Below are positions 7,938-15,044 of a stretch of DNA of 52,012 nucleotides, one piece after another. A model generated the notes under the pieces. That model was not told the origin of the DNA. It was given only the letters and a program-made list of their open reading frames with translations, and ran no database searches. Within the stretch, counting starts at the first letter, position 1. Every line of letters begins with the position of its first letter. Position numbers and translations under genes: made by a program. This DNA is from an uncultured Clostridia bacterium (GTDB lineage: Bacteria > Bacillota > Clostridia > Christensenellales > Borkfalkiaceae), in assembly GCA_944372575.1 (NCBI GenBank), contig CALVZS010000013.1, positions 1 through 52,012 on the forward strand. Reading direction: 5' to 3'.

Positions 7938-9857
7938 TCACAGAGCGGAATTTTTCAATTCATCCGGAATTGCCTTATAGTAAGAGGTATCCCCGTAAAC
8001 GGAATCGATCGTCAGCGCACTGTAGCCCGATGATGGATCGTTGGGCGCCCATGCGTAGGTGATGCCCAGCCGTTGTTTGTGCGCCTTGAAACAATCGTTG
8101 TTAAAGGCGATGTAATCGCTCAGACCCGCGACTTCACACCATTCGAGCAGATCGGCGATCTCGTTCGCCACCCCTTCCGGCGAATCCTGCCCGATGATCT
8201 CCGCATACTTTTTATACCACTTGGAGCGGATATTGCTCTGTGTCGTCAGACTGGATTTATAGCGGGGATCGGAGGTATCGAGCATGAACTCAAAGCCGCG
8301 CTTATCGTAGGAATAGGGCATGAGCGCCGCGCGCGAGTTCCACTTGACGTAGTCGCGGTAGTTGTTGAACTGCCCGCCGTTCACGCTCGTCAGATTGATG
8401 TACATGGGGTTGCACAGGAACATGCAGAAATAGATGCCGTAGCTCTCGACATTGACCTGCAACGCGTTTTTGACTTCCTGTGTATAGTCCATCTGCCCGT
8501 ACTTGTAAACATATTCCGTGCCGTCGTCCAGCGTCACTTTCGTCCCGGGCTGCACGGCATAAGTGAACGTGCCGTTTTCGGCATCCTCGGAAGCATCTAC
8601 TCCGTAGTAGATGAGGCGCTGCCCCTCCTCCGAATAGAGGAAATCGAGCAGTTTGATGACGCGGTCCGGACGTTCACAGTTTGCAGAGACCATCGTGAAG
8701 AGTTCGCCCTGCGTGCGGCAGGAAAGCTGAGGAATCTGCCCGCTTTCGTTCGTGAAGATGATGGGCACATAAGCGGCGTCCTCCCCCGCCGGATTCTTGC
8801 CCGAGACATTGCGCTCCCAGTTCCTGAAATAGCTCGCCGGCGTGATCATCTTGCCGATATACATGATAGGCTCGCCGTTCTGAATATACTGGTTGATCTG
8901 CGTCTGCGTGGCGCCGAGACATCCGGAATGGAGCAGGTTGTTGCGGTAAAGTTCGTTGAGCCACTGCATCATCTCCACAAAGTTCTCGCTCGCCTGCGGA
9001 TAGACATAGTTGCCGTTCGCATCCTCCTCCTCGCATGAAAAGTATTCCATGAGCACCTGGATACCGCGGCTCCCGTACTTCTCGTTTGAATCAAACGCGG
9101 AGATAAGCACCGAGTGATTGGCGTTGCTCAGTTCGTAGGTATTCTTCGCCCACAGGAGAAATTCGAGCACACCATCCGGGTTTGCCATGTCCTTGTCTTC
9201 CCACGCGGGATTTTCGCTCTTTTTGTGTTCGCAGAATGCCTTCAGATAGTCCTTGCGAACGACAATGCCGTCGTTGGGAAGGATATTGCCGCCGAGTTTG
9301 CGGTATTCCTCCATCTCGCCGCTGTTGTAGAAGTTATTGACCAGATAGTAAAGATCGCCCTCCGAATCCTTATAGGCGGCATACATCTCTCCTTCTTCCT
9401 CTACTCTGCGCCAGAGCGAGGGCGCCCATCGCTCGGCAAGCCCGTTGATGGGGAAAATCTTTCCGCTGTTCACAAGATCGTCCATGCCCGCCGTCACCGA
9501 GACAAGATCGGGGAGATCGTTGCCGTTGATGAGGTTGGTGAGTTCCTCGCCCGTGCCGGACGTCGCCTGACGAAAGTTGATGGTGATGCCCGTCTTGCGA
9601 CGGATCTCCTGCACGACGAGGGAATCGGACTGCGGCAGCTCATAGGAAGGGCTGTCGATGAACCAGTCGATGGAGATCTGCTCACCGTCCGTCCACTGCG
9701 TCCAGCTGTCGATGGTATCGTCTCTGTCCGCAAGGGGATAATCGGGGTATTCGTAGTCGCTGAAATCGAACATCGGATTGTTACAGCCCGTCAAAAGGCC
9801 TCCCCCGAACAGGAGCGCGCCAAGTGCGCAGCAGGCAAATTTCTTTGCTAAACGCAT
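7938..9857 (-). CDS. ABC transporter solute-binding lipoprotein (family 1, LplA-like)
   Basis: 639 residues, the large form typical of LplA/YtcQ-type binding proteins. The signal peptide ends in GGGLLTGC, giving a lipid-modified Cys at about residue 25. The body shows the binding-protein pattern ITINFRQATSGTGEELTNLI, NDLPDLVS and then KIFPINGLAERWAPSLW. It is directly downstream of two CUT1-type permease genes, with 15 bases between. It would capture an oligosaccharide outside the membrane and pass it to the permeases. The ATPase is not in this locus, which is common for this class because an MsmX-like ATPase is shared. Confidence 0.88.
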   Translation of the reverse strand: MRLAKKFACCALGALLFGGGLLTGCNNPMFDFSDYEYPDYPLADRDDTIDSWTQWTDGEQISIDWFIDSPSYELPQSDSLVVQEIRRKTGITINFRQATSGTGEELTNLINGNDLPDLVSVTAGMDDLVNSGKIFPINGLAERWAPSLWRRVEEEGEMYAAYKDSEGDLYYLVNNFYNSGEMEEYRKLGGNILPNDGIVVRKDYLKAFCEHKKSENPAWEDKDMANPDGVLEFLLWAKNTYELSNANHSVLISAFDSNEKYGSRGIQVLMEYFSCEEEDANGNYVYPQASENFVEMMQWLNELYRNNLLHSGCLGATQTQINQYIQNGEPIMYIGKMITPASYFRNWERNVSGKNPAGEDAAYVPIIFTNESGQIPQLSCRTQGELFTMVSANCERPDRVIKLLDFLYSEEGQRLIYYGVDASEDAENGTFTYAVQPGTKVTLDDGTEYVYKYGQMDYTQEVKNALQVNVESYGIYFCMFLCNPMYINLTSVNGGQFNNYRDYVKWNSRAALMPYSYDKRGFEFMLDTSDPRYKSSLTTQSNIRSKWYKKYAEIIGQDSPEGVANEIADLLEWCEVAGLSDYIAFNNDCFKAHKQRLGITYAWAPNDPSSGYSALTIDSVYGDTSYYKAIPDELKNSAL

Positions 9858-9872
9858 ATATATCCTCCTTTG

Positions 9873-10766
9873 TCAGCCCTTGAGCGAGCCGACCATAATG
9901 CCCTTTGTGAAGTGTTTCTGGATAAACGGATACACGCACATGATGGGAATGAGCGCGACAATGATGCCCGCATAGGAGATGGTACGCGCCGTAACGACGT
10001 CCGAATACTCCGAGCCCGCGCCGACGCCGCTCGCCTCGTTGATGAGCTGCTTCAGATAGTATTGCAACGTGATCGTCCATTCGCCCGCCTCCGTATAGAG
10101 CATGGTACCCATGTAGCTGTTCCAATGGTCGACGGCGATCCATAATCCCACCGTCGCCAGTACAGGCTTTGAAAGCGGCATGTAGATGAGCGCCCAAATG
10201 CGCAGTTCACCCGCCCCGTCCAGCTCTGCAGCTTCGTACAGACTGTCCGGAATACCCTTATAGAAATTGGAGACGATGATCATGTTGTAGACGGAAAGCA
10301 TGGCGGGCAAGATATACACCCAGAAAGTATCATACAGCCCGAGGATGCGCAGCAGCAGGTACATGGGAACGATGCCGCCCGAAAAGAACATCGTAAAAAT
10401 AAAGATCCAATAGTACGCCTTCTTGCAGCGCAGATGGCGACTGGTCATCGCATAGGCGACGAGCGCCGTAAAGACAAGTTCCACCACCACACCGGTTGCC
10501 GTCCGCAACACGGTATTGCGGAAAGATGTCCAGAACACGGAGTCCTCGAAGATGACCTCAAAGTTCGCAAATGTGAAACCCGTCGGCACCACGAACACGC
10601 CGCCCGAAGCGTACATCTGCCCGTTGGAGAACGCACCAATGATGACGTACCACAGCAGATAAAAGGTGAGCACGGCGAACAGGAAGAGCAGGATATAGAT
10701 GATCCAATCCACCCAGTGCATGCGGAAGAGCCTTTTTTTGTGTTTTTTGTCGACAACAATACTCAA
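9873..10766 (-). CDS. CUT1-type sugar ABC permease (LplC-like)
   Basis: 297 residues with about six membrane segments. The EAA loop is clear: EAAELDGAGELRIWALIYMP, followed by LSKPVLA. The N-terminus is short and basic before the first helix (WVDWIIYILLFLFAVLTFYL), and the C-terminus KHFTKGIMVGSLKG is typical of the LplC/MalG branch. It overlaps the preceding permease gene by four bases (ATGA), so the two are translationally coupled. Together with the next permease it forms the membrane channel for the solute-binding lipoprotein encoded downstream. Confidence 0.92.
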   Translation of the reverse strand: MSIVVDKKHKKRLFRMHWVDWIIYILLFLFAVLTFYLLWYVIIGAFSNGQMYASGGVFVVPTGFTFANFEVIFEDSVFWTSFRNTVLRTATGVVVELVFTALVAYAMTSRHLRCKKAYYWIFIFTMFFSGGIVPMYLLLRILGLYDTFWVYILPAMLSVYNMIIVSNFYKGIPDSLYEAAELDGAGELRIWALIYMPLSKPVLATVGLWIAVDHWNSYMGTMLYTEAGEWTITLQYYLKQLINEASGVGAGSEYSDVVTARTISYAGIIVALIPIMCVYPFIQKHFTKGIMVGSLKG

Positions 10767-11707
10767 AACAGTCCCCTCCCCGTCGCTTTCTTGCTGATAA
10801 AGTTGCTCAGGACGAGCAGAACGAGACTCACCATCGAATTGAACAGCCCGATCGCCGTCGCATAGCCGTACCGGCGCGAAGAGAAGCTCAACCGATAGAT
10901 GTATGTAGCGAGGACCTCGCTGCGACTCAGATTGACAGCATTCTGCAGCGAGTTGAACTGTTCGAAAGAATTTGAGAGCAGCCGTCCGATATTAAGCAGC
11001 AAAAAGACCGTGATGGTGGGCGCGATGCATGGCAGCGTGATATAGACAGCCTTCTGCCAGCGTGTAACGCCATCCAGCTCCGCCGCTTCATATAGTTCCG
11101 CATCGATGGAGGCAATTGCCGCCATGTAGATGATGGAGCCCCAGCCCACCGTCTTGATGATGGATGATATGATGATAACCGCCCAAATGTGCTGCGAATC
11201 CATGAGATAGACGGGATCCTCCGCCGAGGAGAGCCCGAAGGCATCAAGGATAGGATTCATGATACCCGTCGTCTGGTCGCATAAAGCGATGATGATGCCG
11301 CCGTAAATCGCCCACGAAATGAAATTGGGGAACGTCGTCACGACATGGATGCTCTTTTTGAAGAATTTGTGCCGGACTTCATTCAAAATAAGTGCAAAGA
11401 TGATGGGCGCAGGGAAATTAAGCAACAACATGATTAGGTTGACGATAAGCGTGTTCGTCATCACGTTCCAGAAGTCCACATCCTGCAAAAATGCAACAAA
11501 GTGATCAAAGCCAACCCATTCGCCGAAGAGCAGCACCTCGAGCAGGTTGGCGGTATAATCCGCATCCTTGAACCCGAGCAAAAGTCCGATCATAGGCAGG
11601 TAATGGAACACGACGATGACCAAAAGCCCGAGCGTCGCCACGATAAAAACCGTCCAGTTCCGGGCATCCCATTTTTTTCGTTTTTTACGGATGAGAGCGC
11701 CGTCCAT
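10763..11707 (-). CDS. CUT1-type sugar ABC permease (LplB-like), first gene of operon
   Basis: 314 residues with six predicted membrane segments and the EAA loop EAAELDGVTRWQKAVYITLP. The C-terminus NFISKKATGRGLF matches the LplB branch. It is the first gene of the minus-strand operon: a GAAGGAGGAAAAAAA ribosome binding site precedes the ATG, and a TTTACA-17-TATAAT promoter lies about 50 bases upstream. The divergent AraC-type gene starts 250 bases away and is the obvious candidate regulator. Confidence 0.92.
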   Translation of the reverse strand: MDGALIRKKRKKWDARNWTVFIVATLGLLVIVVFHYLPMIGLLLGFKDADYTANLLEVLLFGEWVGFDHFVAFLQDVDFWNVMTNTLIVNLIMLLLNFPAPIIFALILNEVRHKFFKKSIHVVTTFPNFISWAIYGGIIIALCDQTTGIMNPILDAFGLSSAEDPVYLMDSQHIWAVIIISSIIKTVGWGSIIYMAAIASIDAELYEAAELDGVTRWQKAVYITLPCIAPTITVFLLLNIGRLLSNSFEQFNSLQNAVNLSRSEVLATYIYRLSFSSRRYGYATAIGLFNSMVSLVLLVLSNFISKKATGRGLF

Positions 11708-11756
11708 TTTTTTCCTCCTTCGTCAGAATACAACAGCATTCCCGAGATTCAAACTA

Positions 11757-11785
11757 ATTATAATTGTGTCACTACCATTTGTAAA
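11757..11785 (-). promoter_or_regulatory. Sigma-A promoter of the carbohydrate operon
   Basis: On the minus strand TTTACA (11785-11780) and TATAAT (11762-11757) are separated by 17 bases. The -10 element lies about 50 bases upstream of the first permease ATG. It is divergent from the AraC gene promoter. Confidence 0.85.
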
Positions 11786-11842
11786 TAACGAAAGCCGAGA
11801 AGATTTTATAATTTTTCCGAAAAAGCCTACCAAATTATGCTA

Positions 11843-11856
11843 AATACTAACGTATT
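11843..11856. promoter_or_regulatory. Small inverted repeat in the divergent regulatory region
   Basis: AATAC (11843-11847) and GTATT (11852-11856) form a dyad with a four-base centre, between the two divergent promoters. It is a possible regulator binding site, but short dyads in AT-rich DNA arise easily by chance. Confidence 0.25.
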
Positions 11857-11893
11857 CGTTTGCCTTTTTATGAGCTTACGAAAAAATAAGATA

Positions 11894-11922
11894 TTGACAA
11901 TGCCGGTCTTTGGTGTTATACT
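11894..11922 (+). promoter_or_regulatory. Sigma-A promoter of the AraC-family gene
   Basis: TTGACA (11894-11899), a 17-base spacer and TATACT (11917-11922), about 37 bases upstream of the ATG. This is close to consensus, so the regulator is probably made constitutively. Confidence 0.88.
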
Positions 11923-11958
11923 TTTCCTGATATTTCTTCAATATGGAGAATAGAACAG

Positions 11959-12708
11959 ATGATAGAGATGCAGTATGTCTGGATCCGGAATTACGAATCC
12001 CCCCGCACCATCGTGGCGCATCAGCACGCTTGTTATGAATTTATCTACTATCTGAAGGGCGATGGCGAAGGAGTCAACGGAAAAACAAAGTACCGTTACG
12101 AGCCGGGCACGTTCGTGCTTGTCGAACCGGATACGATACACGGCGAGGTACATAACACACAAACGAGCATGATCTCTATCGGATTTTGTCTGCACGATTA
12201 TTTTATATCCCCGCAAAACTGCTGCTACAAAGATGATACATCGAAAATCTTTGAGCTTGTCCAGGCGATCCGCCATGAGTTCAAAGGAAAACCTCCCTAT
12301 TACCGCGAATATATCGAAAATCTGCTTGGAAACATCCTGATCCATATCCTGCGCAAGGGCCCCGTCCCCTCCCCGGGAAAGGAGAACAGCATTGACTATG
12401 CCATCTCCTATATCCGCGAATACTACATGTCGGACATCACTATGGCGGAACTTGCAAAACTGACGGGGTATTGCGATGATTATTTCCGCATCGTTTTCAA
12501 GAAAAAAACGGGAATGGCGCCCAAAGAATTTATTTTGGAGACCCGTTTGGAGGCCGCCAAGAAAATGCTTGCCGACAAAAATATAAACTTGACCGACATC
12601 TCCGCCAAGTGCGGTTTTGAATATTACAGCCGTTTTTCTTTGTTTTTCAAGAATAAGACGGGCGTAACGCCTTCAGAATATCGCAAACGGATCCTGAACG
12701 AAAATTGA
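11959..12708 (+). CDS. AraC-family transcriptional regulator
   Basis: 249 residues. The N-terminal half is a cupin-type sensor domain: TIVAHQHACYEFIYYLKGDG, then YEPGTFVLVEPDTIHGEVHN, with the paired histidines of the fold. The C-terminal 100 residues hold two helix-turn-helix motifs: ITMAELAKLTGYCDDYFRIV and INLTDISAKCGFEYYSRFS, ending in the family motif FKNKTGVTPSEYRK. It is divergent from the sugar-uptake operon and very probably its activator, sensing an imported sugar. The GC content is lower than in the flanking housekeeping genes. A hairpin terminator follows 28 bases after the stop. Confidence 0.92.
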   Translation: MIEMQYVWIRNYESPRTIVAHQHACYEFIYYLKGDGEGVNGKTKYRYEPGTFVLVEPDTIHGEVHNTQTSMISIGFCLHDYFISPQNCCYKDDTSKIFELVQAIRHEFKGKPPYYREYIENLLGNILIHILRKGPVPSPGKENSIDYAISYIREYYMSDITMAELAKLTGYCDDYFRIVFKKKTGMAPKEFILETRLEAAKKMLADKNINLTDISAKCGFEYYSRFSLFFKNKTGVTPSEYRKRILNEN

Positions 12709-12735
12709 CCGTACAGCAGAAAGCACATGACAAAT

Positions 12736-12765
12736 AAAACTGTCCATAAAATAAGTGACAGTTTT
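12736..12765 (+). terminator. Probable terminator of the AraC-family gene
   Basis: AAAACTGTC (12736-12744) pairs perfectly with GACAGTTTT (12757-12765) around a 12-base loop, and the 3' arm runs into a T tract. The stem is AT-rich, so strength is uncertain. Confidence 0.55.
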
Positions 12766-13000
12766 TAACGAGTGGCATGCAGCCAACACGAGCAAAAAGA
12801 TACGCGCCGTCAAACGTTCCAATGCATTGGCAGGCATCTACAACGTCGCAAAGGTCGTTTACGGTTATCTCAAAGGAACGGACAAAAAACATACTCCCGT
12901 CATTGATGAAGAAGTCGCGCCGAACGTCGTAAGGATATTCGAAATGTACGCGTCGGGATTGATACAAGGAAAACAAATGCGAATGGATAATCGTCTATAA
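12755..13000 (+). pseudogene. Large serine recombinase fragment A (recombinase domain)
   Basis: An 81-codon open stretch whose second half, HTPVIDEEVAPNVVRIFEMY followed by ASG, matches the 'recombinase' domain that follows the catalytic domain in large serine recombinases. The Ser catalytic domain is absent, there is no ribosome binding site, and the frame ends soon after in MRMDNRL-stop. It is therefore a relic. It begins inside the terminator hairpin of the AraC gene, which suggests the left boundary of the relic lies near 12750-12770. Confidence 0.75.
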
Positions 13001-13027
13001 TACCCGGTATGCCTTTCTCATCATATC

Positions 13028-13243
13028 ATGGCAAAAGACATAGAGACCGTCGTTCTTGGCGATATGCGGGAAATGGCGCATAGAATCGTACTCGATGAAG
13101 AAAGGATCAAAGAAGAGTTTTTACGGCATAATGCCGAGCTCGCCAATAAAGCGATAAAAACCGCCCGTAGAGAATTACAGACGAAGAAAAAACGCGCCGA
13201 AGAATTATCCCGCCTCATACAGTCGCCTATGAAGACAGAGTGA
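13028..13243 (+). pseudogene. Large serine recombinase fragment B (coiled-coil region)
   Basis: A 71-codon stretch, charged and helical (VLDEERIKEEFLRHNAELAN, then KAIKTARRELQTKKKRAEEL and SRLIQSP), as in the coiled-coil insertion after the zinc ribbon of large serine recombinases. It stops abruptly at SPMKTE. It lies before a zinc-ribbon fragment, whereas in an intact protein this region follows the zinc ribbon. It therefore probably derives from a different recombinase copy or a rearranged one. Confidence 0.6.
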
Positions 13244-13273
13244 AAGGCAATATGTCGGAAAATATTTGTTTCG

Positions 13274-13790
13274 GGCTGATAGAGAAATATCATGCACTAT
13301 TACAAATGTATGAGACGTAAACGAGAAGGCACCTGCACGAAATCCATTCTCCCGAAAGAAAAATTTGAGCAATTTGTAATCGGCATCGTCTGCCAACTCT
13401 TTGGAGATCGGGCGACAACGGACAAAATTGCAGATGAGATCATGCGCATCCATGAGAGACGAATGAGCGATCAATCCGTCTTACAGCTTTTAGCACGCGA
13501 CAGAGAAGAAGTGACGCGATCGCTTGCAAACATTATGAAGGCGATCGAACGAGGCATCTTCAATGAGACGACCAAGGCGCGCATGGACGAGCTGGAACAG
13601 CAGCGCAGTGAGATCGACGACAAAATCGCCATAGAACAGTGCAAACATCAAAACCGACTGACAAAAGACAAAGTCATCAGCTACCTGACCGATCCGCTCC
13701 GTCAAGTGCCAAGGCGGTTGATCCGCGCTTTGATCGAGAAAATCATTGTTTTTGACGATAAGATCCGGATTTTCTTCAAATATACAAAGA
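13274..13790 (+). pseudogene. Large serine recombinase fragment C (zinc ribbon and C-terminal domain)
   Basis: The reading frame is open from an ATG at 13292 to a stop at 13913-13915. The part resembling a recombinase is residues 1-165: YYKCMRRKREGTC (zinc-ribbon half), a coiled coil with repeated QQRSEIDDK-type segments, and ALIEKIIVFDDKIRIFFKYT, the usual last strand of these proteins. The frame then reads on into the ssrA terminator and the 3' end of ssrA, which is host sequence. The recombinase part therefore probably ends near 13790. With no catalytic domain anywhere upstream, this is a remnant of an integrated element. Coordinates are approximate. Confidence 0.7.
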
Positions 13791-13822
13791 CATCCCCCGA
13801 GGATACTCCTTGGGAGATGTCT
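13788..13822 (-). terminator. ssrA terminator
   Basis: AGACATC (13788-13794) and GATGTCT (13816-13822) close a long hairpin with a further imperfect C-rich/G-rich stem inside. On the minus strand it lies about 28 bases after the tmRNA CCA end and is followed by a T-rich stretch. Confidence 0.7.
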
Positions 13823-13850
13823 GCCTATCCTTGTTCGGATAGTTCCAATA

Positions 13851-14243
13851 TGGTGGACCTGCGCGGAATCGAACCGCGGTCTTACAGGGTTCCTCTGCGG
13901 ACACTACACGCTTAGTCTGTGATCGGATCTCGCCCGCGGGCAGTCCACAGACAACCTGCTCCTTGGGCATACTTCCCTGAAATCCTCTTCAAAGGCGGAA
14001 GTTTTCCTTCAAAGGAGGTTCCCCACTGAATTGACGCCCCGTTCCCGGCCGTGGGCAGCCGGGACGGGACGGAGCTTAAACTTCGTTAAGCCGCAAGCGC
14101 CACGCGGCGCGCCGAAGCGCGACGAGCGGCAGCCGACCTTCTTTCAGTCTTGTCAGCATTTAAATTGAGTTCCGTTTTTGCGGAGCCGAGCCTCCGGCGT
14201 GCGTCCGACAAAATCCGCCTGCAATCAAATCCAAAACAGGCCC
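13851..14243 (-). ncRNA. ssrA: tmRNA
   Basis: The 5' acceptor strand GGGCCTG (14243-14237) pairs with CAGGTCC before A-CCA (13851-13861). The 5' end continues with TTTTGGATTTGA, close to the tmRNA TGGATTCGA signature. The T arm CGCGG-TTCGATT-CCGCG is intact and the CCA is encoded. The tag reading frame ends in VALAA-stop, with the stop at 14088-14086. Read back it is AAARRASARRVALAA, about the same length and with the same VALAA end as the B. subtilis tag but unusually rich in arginine. The exact resume codon, near 14128-14136, cannot be fixed by eye. The RNA rescues stalled ribosomes and marks products for ClpXP. Confidence 0.93.
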
Positions 14244-14257
14244 GTTTGAGTATCTAT

Positions 14258-14285
14258 ATTATAACCAAAACGGGTGGTTTGTCAA
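14258..14285 (-). promoter_or_regulatory. ssrA promoter
   Basis: On the minus strand TTGACA (14285-14280) and TATAAT (14263-14258) with a 16-base spacer. The expected start is a few bases before the mature 5' end at 14243, consistent with a short leader removed by RNase P. Confidence 0.85.
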
Positions 14286-14307
14286 CCAAAAAACCAGAAA
14301 TTTATCA

Positions 14308-14335
14308 GGCAGACGGACAAAGATGTCCGTCTGCC
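14308..14335. repeat. Perfect 12-bp inverted repeat upstream of ssrA
   Basis: GGCAGACGGACA (14308-14319) and TGTCCGTCTGCC (14324-14335) flank a four-base loop. It lies just upstream of the ssrA promoter. No U-tract follows on either strand, so it is not a standard terminator. It may be an operator, or an insulating hairpin against read-through from the gene to the right. Confidence 0.6.
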
Positions 14336-14442
14336 CGATGAAAAGCCGAAAGGGAGCTTCCCGATCATCCGAAAACATTGCCCCCTGCGCGTTCATCGGA
14401 TTTTTCTATCCTTTGGGCACAGTGGGTTCAGATCTGAAATTT

Positions 14443-14485
14443 GAAAAACCGCGCCCGCCGTGCATGACATATGCCCGGCGGGCGC
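14443..14485 (-). terminator. Rho-independent terminator of the small membrane protein gene
   Basis: GCGCCCGCCG (14451-14460) pairs with CGGCGGGCGC (14476-14485). On the minus strand the hairpin is followed by GGTTTTTC and lies 13 bases after the stop codon at 14498. Confidence 0.8.
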
Positions 14486-14497
14486 CGCAGGAGAAAG

Positions 14498-14899
14498 TCA
14501 CTCCTCCTCATCCGCTCCGTTCTGTTCACCGGACAATTCGGCAGGCTGCCCGGCATGGGCTGCGGGCTTCTCCGCCCCATCGCTGCCCGAGAAGAGCGCC
14601 ATGATGATGCCCGCCGCATAGACGCCGATCTTGGCGAGCGTCACAAAGAAGCCGATCCAGCTTATGGCATTCCCCATGTTCGCGCCAAGGGAGGCGATCC
14701 CGCTCAGAATGAGCACGAGCGCCTCGACGGCGGTAAAGATGAGCGTGACGATGAATACCGTCTTTGCCGTCCTGTGCAAGTCCCTGTCCGCCGTCCTGAA
14801 GACGACAAACCCGCCCGCAACGGCAAACGCAATGAGATGCACATACCCGCACAGCCAGATGAGCGCCTTCTTCCAGCGATTGTTCCAAAGCTGTTTCAT
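14498..14899 (-). CDS. Small integral membrane protein, unknown function
   Basis: 133 residues. Three hydrophobic helices are seen at about 12-34 (ALIWLCGYVHLIAFAVAGGF), 46-68 and 78-103, followed by an acidic, low-complexity tail rich in Glu, Ala and Gly. The start is preceded by GGAGGGAAAT and by a consensus promoter (TTGACA-17-TATAAT at 14957-14929). Its own promoter and terminator make it a single-gene unit between recG and ssrA. The three-helix plan resembles DUF4870-like small proteins, but this is not a firm assignment. Confidence 0.7.
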   Translation of the reverse strand: MKQLWNNRWKKALIWLCGYVHLIAFAVAGGFVVFRTADRDLHRTAKTVFIVTLIFTAVEALVLILSGIASLGANMGNAISWIGFFVTLAKIGVYAAGIIMALFSGSDGAEKPAAHAGQPAELSGEQNGADEEE

Positions 14900-14928
14900 A
14901 TTTCCCTCCGTTCAGATTTCCTGCCCCT

Positions 14929-14957
14929 ATTATATGCAATCCGGAAAAAAATGTCAA
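14929..14957 (-). promoter_or_regulatory. Sigma-A promoter of the small membrane protein gene
   Basis: TTGACA (14957-14952), a 17-base spacer and TATAAT (14934-14929) on the minus strand, about 30 bases before the ATG at 14899. Confidence 0.85.
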
Positions 14958-15044
14958 TAGGTAGACAACATCTGATCGTTTTCGGAAGGCATTCTATCCC
15001 CCGCCGTACCTGCCCGCGCGCCGGGCGCCCCGGTTTTTATATCC

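Noticed and set aside
12900..13900. Functional serine recombinase
   Set aside because: No catalytic Ser domain, stops between frames and reversed order of domains.
14150..14341. 63-codon plus-strand frame over ssrA
   Set aside because: It crosses the 5' half of the tmRNA gene and its promoter; no family similarity.
15000..15044. GC-rich dyad followed by T5 just after recG as a recG terminator
   Set aside because: The T run lies on the plus-strand side, the wrong strand for recG, and the stem is only five bases.
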